Below, in pieces: positions 1 to 5,416 of a DNA stretch of 6,144 nt. The position numbers and the translations under genes are program-made. Positions within the stretch are counted from its first letter, which is position 1; the number at the start of each line of letters is the position of its first letter. Source of the stretch: Armatimonadetes bacterium UBA5829 (GTDB taxonomy: Bacteria; Armatimonadota; UBA5829). The stretch lies in the NCBI GenBank assembly GCA_002431715.1, contig DJHI01000145.1, positions 2,629 through 8,772 on the forward strand, given 5' to 3'. A model generated the notes under the pieces. That model saw only the letters and a program-made list of their open reading frames with translations, had not been told where the DNA came from and made no database searches.

Positions 1-1
1 T

Positions 2-1324
2 GGCGGCAGGATTTTCTTCACCGGATGCGGAGCCACCGGAAGATTGAGTATTTTACTCGACTCCATCTGGCGCGGTTTCTGGCAAAAGGTCCGACACAAA
101 TTTGCCGCGAATTGGGAAGATCGGACAATCAGCCTTATGGCCGGAGGCGACTTTGCGCTTATTAAGTCAGTGGAAGGTTTTGAGGACATAACAGAATTCG
201 GCAAGCGGCAGATAGAGGACGCGGGTGTTTGCTCTAGGGATGTTGTTTTTGCGATCACAGAAGGTGGCGAGACTTCATGGGTAATTGGAACTGCTTGGAA
301 GGCTCTGGAGGACGGCGCAAAGGTCTATTTTGTATATAACAACCCGGATGACATCCTCCGAAAGCACGTCGAGCGTTCACGAGAGGTTATAGACGACCCT
401 AGAATCGAGAAGATCAACCTCACCACCGGGCCTATGGCAATCACTGGCTCAACGCGCATGCAGGCCACAACTATTCAGCTCTGCGTGATGGTGACCATAC
501 TCGAAATTGTTGTGCGAAACCTGCTGCCCTCTGTTGGGGGTGAGGGGGAAGTTCCTCAACAATTTCTTCAAGCGCTGGAATATGTCTACAAAACCATTCG
601 TTCCAAAGATATACTCAATCAATTGGCGAAACTGGTAGAGACGGAGGAATCGGTCTATCGGAATGGCGGAAAAGTCAATTACTTTGCTGATGGACTTGCA
701 ATAGACGTCCTTACGGACACCACCGAGCGCTCTCCTACATTCTGCATTCCGCCATTCAAAAAATGGGATGACCCGGACGCGTCCGATTCCTGGGCTTTTC
801 TTTTTACTCCGGCAGAGACCACACCCCAGGCTTGGGAGCGGCTGCTCAAGCGTAAACCGCGCACGGTCGAATGGACTTTGGATCAGGTGCAGGGTATGGC
901 AATAAATAATGCCGAGCAGCGATATGAAGTTATAAAGCGCATAGGAGTTAATGAGCTATATCGATTCAAGATAGGCCAAGATGGAATGCCGTATCGCCGT
1001 CTCTTTGAAGGCGATGGGAAAGTTACAATAAGCCTGACTGAAGATAAAATAAAAATAGAATCCGTAAGGATTCCCTGTGAAGCAAATACCGCCGCTATTC
1101 CTCTGCCTGGAGCAGATTTTCTATTGAACGGAATATCCCGTGCGGCATTGAAAATAATACTCAATGCCGTTTCAACCTGCATAATGGTTCGGCTGGGACG
1201 GGTGATGGGGAACTATATGATCTACGTGGTTCCATCCAACCTCAAGCTCATAGACAGAGCAACTCGATATGTCTCTCAACTGACCAGTCTGCCTGCTGGT
1301 TTTCGATGTGATCGAGCACATTGA
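2..1324 (+). CDS. SIS-domain protein, MurQ / glucokinase-regulator-like (5' partial, frame broken at 3' end)
   Basis: The first in-frame start-like codon is a TTG at 44, but the frame is open to the window edge. Codons 2-43 read GGRIFFTGCGATGR, the phosphosugar-binding loop of the first SIS domain, so the gene begins upstream of the window. Later MurQ-type marks follow: EGGETSWVIG (the MurQ SGRTPYVIG region), GPMAITGSTRMQA (family GPEVxTGSTRxKA), TERSPTF opening a second SIS-like half, and a C-terminal stretch around MVRLGRVMGNYM and SNLKLIDRATRYV. MurQ itself is an N-acetylmuramic acid 6-phosphate etherase of about 300 residues. This protein exceeds 440 and has two SIS halves, closer to glucokinase-regulatory-protein-like members. 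A cytoplasmic sugar-phosphate lyase, isomerase or regulator is likely; the exact substrate cannot be read. After LTSLP the frame runs into a TGA at 1322, while the natural continuation lies in the +1 frame (next entry). Confidence 0.85.
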   Translation, partial: GGRIFFTGCGATGRLSILLDSIWRGFWQKVRHKFAANWEDRTISLMAGGDFALIKSVEGFEDITEFGKRQIEDAGVCSRDVVFAITEGGETSWVIGTAWKALEDGAKVYFVYNNPDDILRKHVERSREVIDDPRIEKINLTTGPMAITGSTRMQATTIQLCVMVTILEIVVRNLLPSVGGEGEVPQQFLQALEYVYKTIRSKDILNQLAKLVETEESVYRNGGKVNYFADGLAIDVLTDTTERSPTFCIPPFKKWDDPDASDSWAFLFTPAETTPQAWERLLKRKPRTVEWTLDQVQGMAINNAEQRYEVIKRIGVNELYRFKIGQDGMPYRRLFEGDGKVTISLTEDKIKIESVRIPCEANTAAIPLPGADFLLNGISRAALKIILNAVSTCIMVRLGRVMGNYMIYVVPSNLKLIDRATRYVSQLTSLPAGFRCDRAH

Positions 1325-1457
1325 ACCACGCATGAAGAGCGATCAGGCATATCCGCCCGTGGTCGGAATGGCTGTTATGAGGGCAAAAGAAGACATCTCC
1401 AACGATGAAGCTGAAGCAAAACTGACAAATCAGCCGCCCATAACACCCGGCGGCTGA
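1284..1457 (+). pseudogene. Displaced 3' end of the SIS-domain gene (+1 frame)
   Basis: From 1284 the next frame is open to a TGA at 1455-1457. From about 1293 it reads LLVFDVIEHIEPRMKSDQAY, then PPVVGMAVMRAKEDIS and an acidic tail ending QPPITPGG. This looks like real protein and like a natural C-terminus for the preceding gene. It has no Shine-Dalgarno site or start of its own; the first ATG, at 1332, lies inside the segment. The reading frame must therefore jump by +1 between about 1284 and 1322. A small indel is the simplest cause, either a real mutation or an assembly error. The junction (LTSLP directly to LVFDVIE) also looks a few codons short, so a small deletion rather than a single inserted base is possible. 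I see no obvious slippery site to support programmed frameshifting. Confidence 0.7.
1430..1457 (-). terminator. 9-bp hairpin between convergent genes, possible terminator
   Basis: TCAGCCGCC (1430-1438) pairs perfectly with GGCGGCTGA (1449-1457) around a 10-nt loop. On the minus strand, directly downstream of the DUF1540 stop, the hairpin is followed by a moderately T-rich run (TTTGTCAGTTTTG), which would suit a weak intrinsic terminator. On the plus strand the hairpin overlaps the last codons of the SIS gene and no T-run follows. Only 6 nt separate the two convergent stop codons, so one hairpin may serve both. The T-tract is interrupted, hence low to moderate confidence. Confidence 0.4.
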
Positions 1458-1463
1458 CTTGCC

Positions 1464-1742
1464 TTACTTGGATTCGAAAGTGTTACACCAAGCCTGGTTA
1501 TTGGAAAAGAGCACCTCGATATCGCTGCAGGCATGGCAGCTCATTCCCTGATTGTACTGGCATTTTTCAATGTGACATGCTCCGACTCCCGCCTGCCCTT
1601 GATACTTGGTATGTTGATTCGACTCTATGAATGTCTCGCAGATTGGATCACTGCTGCCTACAAGGACGGCGCGGGCAAAGCACTCATTATCCCTGTTGTA
1701 AAAACAGCGGCTCGCGCTGCATTTTTTGACTTCGGGAACCAT
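1464..1742 (-). CDS. Tandem DUF1540 cysteine-rich small protein
   Basis: A 92-residue protein when started at the ATG at 1742, which has AGGAGG (1750-1755) 7 nt upstream. A longer reading from 1847 would run through the intergenic hairpin and lacks this site. Two similar modules are visible. Residues 8-38 carry Cys 8, 13, 21 and 35 in C-x4-C-x-Y-N-x4-C-x-A, ending C-E-T-F. Residues 56-89 carry Cys 56, 61, 69 and 86 with the same C-x4-C-x-Y-N-x4-C-x-A start and a C-N-T-F end, plus an extra Cys72. This is the DUF1540 signature, a family of unknown function whose spaced cysteines suggest metal binding. There is no signal peptide or membrane segment, so it is probably cytoplasmic. It lies downstream of the deacetylase gene on the same strand, 126 nt away, so it may be read through from that gene or have its own promoter. 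Confidence 0.85.
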   Translation of the reverse strand: MVPEVKKCSASRCFYNRDNECFARAVLVGSSDPICETFIESNQHTKYQGQAGVGACHIEKCQYNQGMSCHACSDIEVLFSNNQAWCNTFESK

Positions 1743-1749
1743 AGGCTGA

Positions 1750-1755
1750 CCTCCT
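1750..1755 (-). promoter_or_regulatory. Shine-Dalgarno site deciding the DUF1540 start
   Basis: AGGAGG on the minus strand lies 7 nt before the ATG at 1742 and supports the 92-residue reading. Further upstream, ATTAC-CC-GTAAT (1776-1787) is a small perfect dyad that could be an operator, but it is too short to be sure. Confidence 0.8.
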
Positions 1756-1821
1756 GTACATTTGATCTGACTAAAATTACCCGTAATGAGGAAAGTGTAT
1801 GGGAGAAATGCTTTATGAAGC

Positions 1822-1858
1822 GATGTGCAAATCTGCATCGGCTGCAAATTTGCACATC
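1822..1858. repeat. Long intergenic hairpin (16-bp arms, one mismatch)
   Basis: GATGTGCAAATCTGCA (1822-1837) and TGCAAATTTGCACATC (1843-1858) form an inverted repeat with a single C-A mismatch and a 5-nt loop (TCGGC). The right arm also contains a perfect 12-bp palindrome, TGCAAATTTGCA (1843-1854). It begins 10 nt past the deacetylase stop codon and lies about 80 nt before the DUF1540 start. No T-run follows on either strand, so it is not a standard intrinsic terminator. It could be an mRNA 3'-end stabiliser or processing site, a protein-binding dyad, or one copy of a dispersed hairpin element. It occurs once in this window. Confidence 0.85.
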
Positions 1859-1868
1859 TTAAGGAGTT

Positions 1869-2717
1869 TCAGGCGAATTTTGCGACTCGTCCGGTCACCT
1901 CGTCCTCGAATCTCTTAATGAAGCCTTTCAGATACTCAACAACATCAAGACTATCATCTTCAATCAGAGGAGTGAGATTCATTGCGAAGTTGAGAAGCGC
2001 GCAGTCGTCCGTGCCATGCGAAGCGAAGTAGGTGGCGTGTGCACGTCTGCGGCCGAGGGTCGCCAGGTCGTATCTCTTGCCTCCGCAAATCTGGGAGTCG
2101 TGAACTCCGAGAACTGCTGAAGCTATGTTCTCATGAGCCTCTACGTTCAGCCCGATTTTGTCGTCATCGTTCATCCAGTCCAGATCGCGCCATACTTCGC
2201 AGCCCAGGAGTTTCTTCGGGCGGGCTTCCTTCGGAAGTGAGCGGATAGCAGCTATGATGCGGGAGCATACGGCAACGTGGGTGTCGTGCTTGTCGCCGAG
2301 ATTGTGAGTATAGATAACCTCCGGCCTTGCCGCATCGATCAATTTTGCGAGATCATCCACGACATCCGGGTTCTTGGAATCTTTAACTTCAGAGCTGGTG
2401 AAGTCGAGCAGAGCCTGAGCGCTGTATTCACCCACAAAGGCGGCTTTCTTCTGTTCGAGCCGTCTGACCTTCATCATTTGCTCATCGGTGTAGTCGGCAT
2501 AGAGGTCGTCCCTGGGGCTGCCTGCGCCGTTGGTGACCACGACGCCCATAAAGTTCTTGTCTTCCTTGCCAAAGCACTCGAGAATGCCATGAAATGCCAT
2601 AATCTCGATATCGTCCTGGTGCGCCGAGATGCCCATATGCGTGGTGCGTGCAAGAGCCTCCTGCACCGGCCTGCCATCAGGCACGAAAATCTCAGCGGTA
2701 TCCTTGTTTAGTTTCAT
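1869..2717 (-). CDS. PIG-L / LmbE-family zinc-dependent deacetylase
   Basis: A 282-residue protein of the GlcNAc-PI de-N-acetylase (PIG-L, LmbE, BshB) family, which removes acetyl groups from N-acetylglucosamine-type sugars. Residues 32-36 are AHQDD, the family's AHxDD motif: His33 and Asp36 should bind zinc and Asp35 act as the base. Residues 137-149, THNLGDKHDTHVA, hold the second metal motif with His144 and His147. TNGAGSPRDD (62-71) after the second strand and the fold order fit the family. The ATG at 2717 is chosen because GGAGGG (2723-2728) lies 5 nt upstream and a promoter candidate sits just before; a longer reading to 2783 would cross that promoter. No signal peptide is seen, so it is cytoplasmic. 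The substrate is unknown. A role in amino-sugar or sugar-conjugate metabolism is inferred from the family and the nearby SIS gene. The gene is preceded by a terminator and followed by a strong hairpin. Confidence 0.9.
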   Translation of the reverse strand: MKLNKDTAEIFVPDGRPVQEALARTTHMGISAHQDDIEIMAFHGILECFGKEDKNFMGVVVTNGAGSPRDDLYADYTDEQMMKVRRLEQKKAAFVGEYSAQALLDFTSSEVKDSKNPDVVDDLAKLIDAARPEVIYTHNLGDKHDTHVAVCSRIIAAIRSLPKEARPKKLLGCEVWRDLDWMNDDDKIGLNVEAHENIASAVLGVHDSQICGGKRYDLATLGRRRAHATYFASHGTDDCALLNFAMNLTPLIEDDSLDVVEYLKGFIKRFEDEVTGRVAKFA

Positions 2718-2746
2718 GAGTCCCCTCCAAATTGTGTTACCTGTTA

Positions 2747-2775
2747 ATTTTATGTCATTTTGACTCATCGGGCAA
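2747..2775 (-). promoter_or_regulatory. Candidate sigma-70-type promoter of the deacetylase gene
   Basis: On the minus strand TTGCCC (2770-2775) and TAAAAT (2747-2752) are separated by exactly 17 nt. The -10 box matches 5 of 6 consensus bases and the -35 box 4 of 6. Transcription would begin near 2740, giving a leader of about 23 nt with the GGAGGG site in it. A terminator hairpin lies just upstream, which fits the start of a transcription unit. Confidence 0.5.
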
Positions 2776-2801
2776 GTTTGCATTTATACCAGGTTGAACG
2801 C

Positions 2802-2831
2802 AAAAGGACCCGAATACTCCCGGGTCCTTTT
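2802..2831. terminator. Perfect 11-bp hairpin with T4 ends, intrinsic terminator (either direction)
   Basis: AAAAGGACCCG (2802-2812) pairs perfectly with CGGGTCCTTTT (2821-2831) around an 8-nt loop. The GC-rich core and the A/T ends give a T-run on whichever strand is transcribed. It most likely ends minus-strand transcripts from the secreted STN-domain gene, whose stop codon lies about 200 nt upstream on that strand, and insulates the deacetylase promoter. The T-run is only four bases, so efficiency is uncertain. Confidence 0.7.
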
Positions 2832-3034
2832 ACCACTACAAAATATTCACTTTTTCAATCTTCAATTGGGCTTGATCGCAATGCGCCGCGCCCAATGACG
2901 AATGATAAGTGTAAACTTACTTCTATGCGCTTTGCAATTAACGATCAATAAACTTACACTGTCATTCTACCCCTATGAAAGCGAGGGGTCTATTAGTCTC
3001 TTGGCCTAATTTTTGTAATACTTTGGTATTATGT
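2832..3034. other. Intergenic region with small dyads, no gene seen
   Basis: No credible reading frame with a ribosome site was found here. Three dyads are visible. ATTGGGC (2865-2871) pairs with GCCCAAT (2890-2896). AATGATAAGTGTAA (2901-2914) pairs with TTACACTGTCATT (2954-2966) with a small bulge. ACCCCT (2969-2974) pairs with AGGGGT (2984-2989) around a 9-nt loop. The octamer AAACTTAC also occurs directly repeated at 2913-2920 and 2950-2957. The stretch is the 3' untranslated trailer of the STN-domain gene if transcription runs on to the terminator at 2802-2831. Confidence 0.55.
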
Positions 3035-3709
3035 CTACCACCTGCGATTATATCCGCCATAACCCGATGAGCCGGAATTCATACCGTAACCATAACCGCT
3101 GGAGCCGCTGTTATAACCGCCAAAGTTTGTTGTGAGCCCTCCAAAACTGAGATTGCTCATGCTGTTGCCGAATCCACCATAATTTCCAAACCCGCCATAA
3201 CCGCCGTAACCGTTGCCGAACCCTGTGTTATTGTTCCCGCCCATTATGGCAAGAATTTCCGTGGCGCTGGAGTAATTAAGCGGCACCTTGTCTATGATCA
3301 CATCCGGTGAGGAGGTTGGCGGCTCGATTTCGGGTGTTGGGTCATAGGACGGAGGATTAGCGGCAAGAGCGGTTTCGTATCTTTTGCTGATTATATATAT
3401 ATTCTGGTCGATTCGATAGACCAGCCCCATCGATTTTGTGAGGCTTTTCAGCGCTGTATCGAACGGCACATCGCTGAATGAAACCACCGGCACATTAGTT
3501 CCTGTGACATTTGGATCGATTGCAAAATTTTTCCCGCTGTGCCTGAACATTGCTTCGATCACGGATCTTATATCGACGTCTTTCAAATTGAGGCTAATAT
3601 TGTCGCTCGGCTTCTCAACCGTAGCCAACTCGTCTGCATATACCGGGACTCCAATGACAACAGCAGCAATTACAAGCAGTATATGCCGGTTTTTTACTGC
3701 GAATCTCAT
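3035..3709 (-). CDS. Secreted STN/secretin-N-like protein with Gly-rich tail, no secretin barrel
   Basis: A 224-residue exported protein. Residues 1-25 are a signal peptide: a basic start, a hydrophobic core ILLVIAAVVIGV, and likely cleavage after VYA. Residues 38-110 match the STN (secretin and TonB N-terminal) fold, with ISLNLKDVDIRSVIEAM and a VSFSDVPFDTALKSL stretch ending IYIISKRYE. A proline-rich linker (118-135) follows. VIIDKVPLNYSSATEIL (137-153) then looks like the first half of a secretin N1/NolW-like repeat. Residues 157-224 are a Gly/Asn/Tyr-rich tail with GSSGYG repeated and an NRRW end. Full secretins carry a C-terminal outer-membrane barrel that is absent here, and downstream DNA shows no continuation. 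It may be a short periplasmic partner or a truncated secretin. GGAGG (3719-3723) lies 9 nt before the ATG. It is divergent from the GNAT gene. Confidence 0.8.
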   Translation of the reverse strand: MRFAVKNRHILLVIAAVVIGVPVYADELATVEKPSDNISLNLKDVDIRSVIEAMFRHSGKNFAIDPNVTGTNVPVVSFSDVPFDTALKSLTKSMGLVYRIDQNIYIISKRYETALAANPPSYDPTPEIEPPTSSPDVIIDKVPLNYSSATEILAIMGGNNNTGFGNGYGGYGGFGNYGGFGNSMSNLSFGGLTTNFGGYNSGSSGYGYGMNSGSSGYGGYNRRW

Positions 3710-3934
3710 TTCCCTATGCCTCCAGATGCAATTGTTTTACTACATAACTATATAGACTTCATAAGTCAGTAAAATCATACAACTCAGACGAAAAAAATTA
3801 GCCATGGTTTCATATTCGAGTGCAGTTTACCCTCGTATCTTGAAAATAAACCGATGAGCACTTATTTATCCAAAGCAGAGGAATCAAAATGATTACTGAA
3901 GAAAATGCAGATATACTATTTTGAGGTGCGATCT
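3710..3934. promoter_or_regulatory. Divergent intergenic region with presumed promoters
   Basis: This AT-rich gap separates the minus-strand STN-domain gene from the plus-strand GNAT gene, so promoters for both should lie here. For the plus strand, TTGAAA (3840-3845) has a good -35 match, with a poor -10 candidate TATTTA (3863-3868) 17 nt later. For the minus strand, TATATAG-like boxes lie around 3745-3757 without a convincing -35 partner. A small dyad GACTT-CAT-AAGTC occurs at 3756-3768. None of these is strong enough to call a promoter firmly. Confidence 0.35.
3889..3924 (+). CDS. Possible 11-codon leader ORF upstream of the GNAT gene
   Basis: ATG at 3889 opens a short frame, MITEENADILF, ending at TGA 3922-3924. 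It has its own well-placed GAGGA (3878-3882), 6 nt before the ATG. Its stop codon overlaps the GAGGTG ribosome site of the GNAT gene, so ribosomes ending here would sit on the next start site. This arrangement would suit translational coupling or a regulatory leader. It is too short to judge by composition and could be chance. Confidence 0.35.
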   Translation: MITEENADILF

Positions 3935-4411
3935 ATGGATATGCTTGTAAACCTTCTAAACCTGCCTGACAACTCGCCAAATATCGAGAAACTCAAACAG
4001 GAGGGTTTTATTATACGCCGGATTCGATCATATGAACTATCGATACTGCGTCGGTTTGTGATCGAGCACTTCGATGAGCAATGGGCTGATGAAGTGAGCG
4101 CTTCCATTGCGAATATTCCTTCCACCTGCTTTGTTGCTACCAAAGATGGGAAAATATGGGGATTTGCCGCGTATGAATGCACGACCCGCGGCTTTTTCGG
4201 CCCTACGGGCGTAGCTGAGAGCATGCGGGGATACGGCTTAGGGAAAGCCCTTCTTATTGCATGCCTGCATGGGTTGAGGGAACTTGGATATGTGTATGGA
4301 GTAATAGGCGGCGCGGGGCCAAAAGATTTCTATGCAAAGGCCGTCGGCGCCGTGCCTATTACCACAGAAGGCCCAAGTTTCTATGCGGACGTGCTAAAGA
4401 AACAATCTTAG
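3935..4411 (+). CDS. GNAT-family N-acetyltransferase
   Basis: A 158-residue protein of the GNAT superfamily, which moves the acetyl group of acetyl-CoA to an amine. Motif A is visible: strand GFFGPTGVAESM (86-97) followed by RGYGLGKALL (98-107), the R-x-x-G-x-G/A pyrophosphate-binding loop, then a helix. The C-terminal part, GVIGGAGPKDFYAKAVGA, carries the Tyr-containing segment (FY) typical of the catalytic region, and the FYxKxVGA pattern is common in GNATs. The N-terminal 25 residues are less family-like. The ATG at 3935 is favoured because GAGGTG (3923-3928) lies 6 nt upstream; an in-frame ATG at 3905 has no comparable site. The substrate cannot be read from the sequence. It stands alone on the plus strand, convergent with the GH99-like gene 42 nt downstream. 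Confidence 0.85.
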   Translation: MDMLVNLLNLPDNSPNIEKLKQEGFIIRRIRSYELSILRRFVIEHFDEQWADEVSASIANIPSTCFVATKDGKIWGFAAYECTTRGFFGPTGVAESMRGYGLGKALLIACLHGLRELGYVYGVIGGAGPKDFYAKAVGAVPITTEGPSFYADVLKKQS

Positions 4412-4453
4412 GCCAAGACATACAATTTACTAAGCATAAATTTCTTAGATGAT
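4412..4453. other. Short convergent gap, weak hairpin only
   Basis: Between the GNAT stop and the stop of the GH99-like gene there is one weak dyad, CTAAG (4430-4434) with CTTAG (4444-4448). It has an AT-rich 9-nt loop and no T-run. No convincing terminator is seen for either gene. Confidence 0.4.
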
Positions 4454-5416
4454 TCAGGCCTGCTCTCTATATATGGCTGTCTCTTGCCATCGGCCCATCG
4501 CTTTTGCGGTTAGGTCGACATAGAGATAGCCATATTCCTCGGCAGGCTCTATCTGGTTTGCAAACTGCCAATCGTTCCAGGTCGAAACCATAATAATGTC
4601 GGGATTCGCCTGCTTTGCGTGCTCCAACTGCTTCAGGTAATATTTGCCGTCTTCTCGCTCAGCACGCGCGGCTTTCTTTCGGACTTCCTCGAGTGTCAGA
4701 CCCTGTTTCCGCACATTCTTTTCAAGATAGGCATCCTCCAGATATGAGTCCAGTCCAGGGGAGGCGCACATCCAGTCTTTGTGAACGGTCTGCGGATAGA
4801 GCTCTATATAACTCCATGTGTCGGCACTGAACGGCCTGATTCTCCGAATGTCGAAATAATCCGTATACTTGCTGTTTTTCTCGATATCGTACATTCCGGG
4901 AGCATCGTAATTGAGGTAACAGACAACAAGCGGCTTACCGTTGTATCGATAATAATACGGCTCCTCACACATATGCTCTCGCATATAGTCCAGAGCGAAT
5001 TCCAGCTCTTCCAATGTAGGATCGCTCGTATAGTGCTCCAGGTAGATGAAAAGCTGCAGAGGGCGGGTTTCATTCTCCTGATGAGCGAGCGCCTCCATCA
5101 GCATCTTGAGGGCTTTGTCTTTCGCAAAGTCGGTAGGATTCCAGGCGGTTATCGGAAAGACATCATATAAAATAGCGTCGATGCCGGCTCTTCGAATATC
5201 ATGAAGCTGCTGTGCCAGCACCTTCGGGTCATCGCTTTTGTAGTATCCATAAAGCGGATGATACTCGCCGTTGAACTCTTTTATATTGTCGAAATCGCGC
5301 TGATCGATTTGATAGTGTCCCGAAAACCATAAGGCTAACGTGCCGTCATAGCGCGGCGTTGCATCAGAGATGCTGTCTATTAAATTATCCATCCAGTGTG
5401 TCTTGTTCTCCTCCAT
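4454..5416 (-). CDS. GH99-like (endo-alpha-mannosidase / WbsX-type) domain protein
   Basis: A 320-residue protein resembling the glycoside hydrolase family 99-like (TIM-barrel) group. Visible marks are YHPLYGYYKSDDPKVLAQQL (52-71), matching the family's G-Y-Y-x-S-x-D-P-x-V opening, then IRRAGIDAILYDVF (74-87), the second barrel strand. Later come PLVVCYLNYD (strand carrying the substrate cleft) and STWNDW (278-283) with QIEPAEEYGYLYVD (288-301), the C-terminal W-N-x-W and I-E-P signature. Family members cut or bind mannose-type glycans, but several are uncharacterised, so activity is not assured. No signal peptide is seen, so it is probably cytoplasmic, which is unusual for a glycan-degrading enzyme. 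Its start overlaps the end of the membrane coiled-coil gene. The ATG at 5416 gives a 32-nt overlap. An ATG at 5392 would overlap the upstream TAA (ATGGATAA) with GGAGGAG 15 nt away. Either way translation is probably coupled. Confidence 0.8.
   Translation of the reverse strand: MEENKTHWMDNLIDSISDATPRYDGTLALWFSGHYQIDQRDFDNIKEFNGEYHPLYGYYKSDDPKVLAQQLHDIRRAGIDAILYDVFPITAWNPTDFAKDKALKMLMEALAHQENETRPLQLFIYLEHYTSDPTLEELEFALDYMREHMCEEPYYYRYNGKPLVVCYLNYDAPGMYDIEKNSKYTDYFDIRRIRPFSADTWSYIELYPQTVHKDWMCASPGLDSYLEDAYLEKNVRKQGLTLEEVRKKAARAEREDGKYYLKQLEHAKQANPDIIMVSTWNDWQFANQIEPAEEYGYLYVDLTAKAMGRWQETAIYREQA

Noticed and set aside
1307..1319. A 13-nt identical string (TGTGATCGAGCAC) also found at 4057-4069
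   Set aside because: Both copies encode V-I-E-H in unrelated genes and flanks do not match; most likely chance.
1464..1847. A longer start for the DUF1540 protein at 1847
   Set aside because: It would translate through the intergenic hairpin, adds residues unlike the family, and lacks the AGGAGG site present before the ATG at 1742.
2277..2711. A 144-residue open frame on the plus strand, antisense to the deacetylase
   Set aside because: It has no ribosome site or recognisable motif and lies fully opposite a gene with clear catalytic motifs; it is an antisense shadow.
3140..3240. Short repeated units in the glycine-rich region as a CRISPR-like or tandem DNA array
   Set aside because: The repeats are irregular GGY/GGF codons within an open frame, with no constant repeat or spacer length.
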